DNA of 7,669 nucleotides, taken from positions 1 through 7,669 of the forward strand of contig CAAFRW010000053.1 of NCBI GenBank assembly GCA_900765575.1, given 5' to 3'. This stretch comes from Bacteroidaceae bacterium (GTDB lineage: Bacteria; Bacteroidota; Bacteroidia; Bacteroidales; Bacteroidaceae). The notes under the pieces were generated by a model that was given only the letters and a program-made list of their open reading frames with translations, made no database searches and was not told the DNA's origin. Position numbers and translations under genes: made by a program. The first letter of the stretch is position 1. The number at the start of each line of letters is the position of its first letter. This document shows positions 6,915-7,669 of the stretch, piece after piece.

Positions 6915-7669
6915 ATGAGACATAACCGCATAAAAACATTTCTATTCTTATTTAGCGTAATGCTCTGCATCGTTTCGGGCTCTTATGCCCAACAACAAAA
7001 GGTACAGGCAAAAAGGGGCGAAGGTGTGACACTTCTTTTGCAACGCTACAATCTGTCTCCTAAACTTTACGAAGCCGAATTCAGAAAGCTGAATAAGGGA
7101 AAATTTACTGCGGACGGAGGCCTGAAGATGGGCGTAACCTACCTGCTTCCTTCCAAAAACAATACTTCTAAAGGGAAGACACCGGCTAAAGAAAAGGAAG
7201 TTCCGAAGAAAGAACCAGACCAACGCCCTGTAGAAAAAACACCGGCAAAAGAAAAGGCATCCACAAAAAAAGAGCTTACTCAGGCTCCGAAAGGGAAAAC
7301 AGCTTCCGAAGGCAAAGAATCTTCGAAGAAGGAACAAGACCAACGTTCCAAAGAGAAACAGTCTGCTCCAAACAAAGAAAACCAAAAGAATCCGGGCTCG
7401 AAAGGATATGAACCGATATTCGGGAAAAAGTATGCATCCTATACAGTTACCTCTCAGGAGTTAAAGAATGCCGTATTCTATCTGGTCAGCGGTCATGGAG
7501 GTCCGGACCCGGGAGCCATAGGTCTCTATAACGGGCATCACTTACACGAAGATGAATATGCTTACGACATCATCCTCCGGTTAGGAAGAGAATTACTTAC
7601 CCGGGGCGCTAAAGTTTATTTTATTATTCAAGACCCGAAAGACGGTATCCGCGATGAGAAGGTTTTAAA
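6915..7669 (+). CDS. N-acetylmuramoyl-L-alanine amidase (Amidase_3), 3' end outside the window
   Basis: An open frame of 251 codons that runs off the window edge without a stop. It starts at ATG 6915, chosen because it gives a good signal peptide (RHNRIKTFLFLFSVMLCIVSGSYA, cut near A25/Q26). The alternative ATG at 6960 would cut that peptide in half. Residues about 30-80 look like a degenerate LysM-type module (RGEGVTLLLQRYNLSP, LKMGVTYLLP). Residues about 82-165 are a Lys/Glu/Pro/Ser-rich linker of roughly three 20-residue repeats. The catalytic domain begins near 186 with FYLVSGHGGPDPGAIG. H194 is the first zinc ligand of Amidase_3, and E212 (or E214) in HLHEDEY is the likely second. The later His and catalytic Glu fall beyond the edge. 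The enzyme cuts the bond between muramic acid and the stem peptide, acting in the periplasm in cell separation or wall turnover. It is divergent from GH115 and probably unrelated to it in function. Confidence 0.9.
   Translation, partial: MRHNRIKTFLFLFSVMLCIVSGSYAQQQKVQAKRGEGVTLLLQRYNLSPKLYEAEFRKLNKGKFTADGGLKMGVTYLLPSKNNTSKGKTPAKEKEVPKKEPDQRPVEKTPAKEKASTKKELTQAPKGKTASEGKESSKKEQDQRSKEKQSAPNKENQKNPGSKGYEPIFGKKYASYTVTSQELKNAVFYLVSGHGGPDPGAIGLYNGHHLHEDEYAYDIILRLGRELLTRGAKVYFIIQDPKDGIRDEKVL
7176..7355 (+). repeat. Three tandem 60-base (20-residue) repeats inside the amidase linker
   Basis: The three units run 7176-7235, 7236-7295 and 7296-7355 (residues 88-107, 108-127 and 128-147). Each begins K-T, has K-K-E at unit positions 11-13 and Q at position 16. 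Units 1 and 2 share KTPAKEK, and units 1 and 3 share DQR near the end. A decayed partial fourth unit starts at K148. The units have diverged at DNA level, so this is an old duplication. Confidence 0.7.

Noticed and set aside
6948..7385. Minus-strand 145-codon open frame opposite the amidase
   Set aside because: It is an antisense shadow of the Lys/Glu-rich repeat region, giving Phe/Leu/Arg-rich nonsense. The + strand reading has a signal peptide, a LysM-like module and the HGGPDPGA amidase motif.

Overview
The window looks like a chromosomal segment of a Bacteroides-type gut bacterium (order Bacteroidales). Four things point there: AT-rich DNA with few Shine-Dalgarno sequences before the starts, a promoter box of the Bacteroidetes TAnnTTTG type, and a set of secreted proteins typical of the group. 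These are a BACON-domain metalloprotease lipoprotein, a FadL-like 'hemin receptor' porin, a GH115 alpha-glucuronidase and a LysM-like/Amidase_3 cell-wall amidase. The species cannot be read from the sequence.

Layout. Positions 7-79 hold a complete tRNA-Phe (anticodon GAA) on the + strand, followed by a strong hairpin terminator. A minus-strand gene at 278-889 encodes a 203-residue DUF1062-type protein, with four cysteines arranged like a zinc ribbon and an S4-like C-terminus. Positions 890-1264 have no convincing gene but carry four inverted repeats. A minus-strand pair follows: a zinc metalloprotease lipoprotein (2846-4081) and, 25 bases downstream, an outer-membrane porin-like gene (1265-2820). 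The porin is split by a one-base frameshift in a run of six A's. Upstream and on the same strand is a 777-residue GH115 alpha-glucuronidase (4320-6653). The last gene diverges from it on the + strand (6915 to the window edge) and is the N-terminal 251 residues of an N-acetylmuramoyl-L-alanine amidase; its 3' end lies outside the window.

How the genes fit together. The metalloprotease and porin probably form one transcription unit. One would be an envelope-anchored, possibly surface-exposed, protease and the other an outer-membrane channel, although the channel gene is broken as read. GH115 stands alone, with no SusC/SusD pair, other glycosidase or sensor regulator in the window, so it is either an orphan enzyme or at the edge of a locus. 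The amidase is a cell-wall remodelling enzyme with an unusual Lys/Glu-rich repeat linker. I found no CRISPR array, insertion sequence, phage gene or integrase. The items most worth a second look are the porin frameshift, the amidase repeat linker, the hairpin cluster between the porin and DUF1062 genes, and the DUF1062 protein itself.
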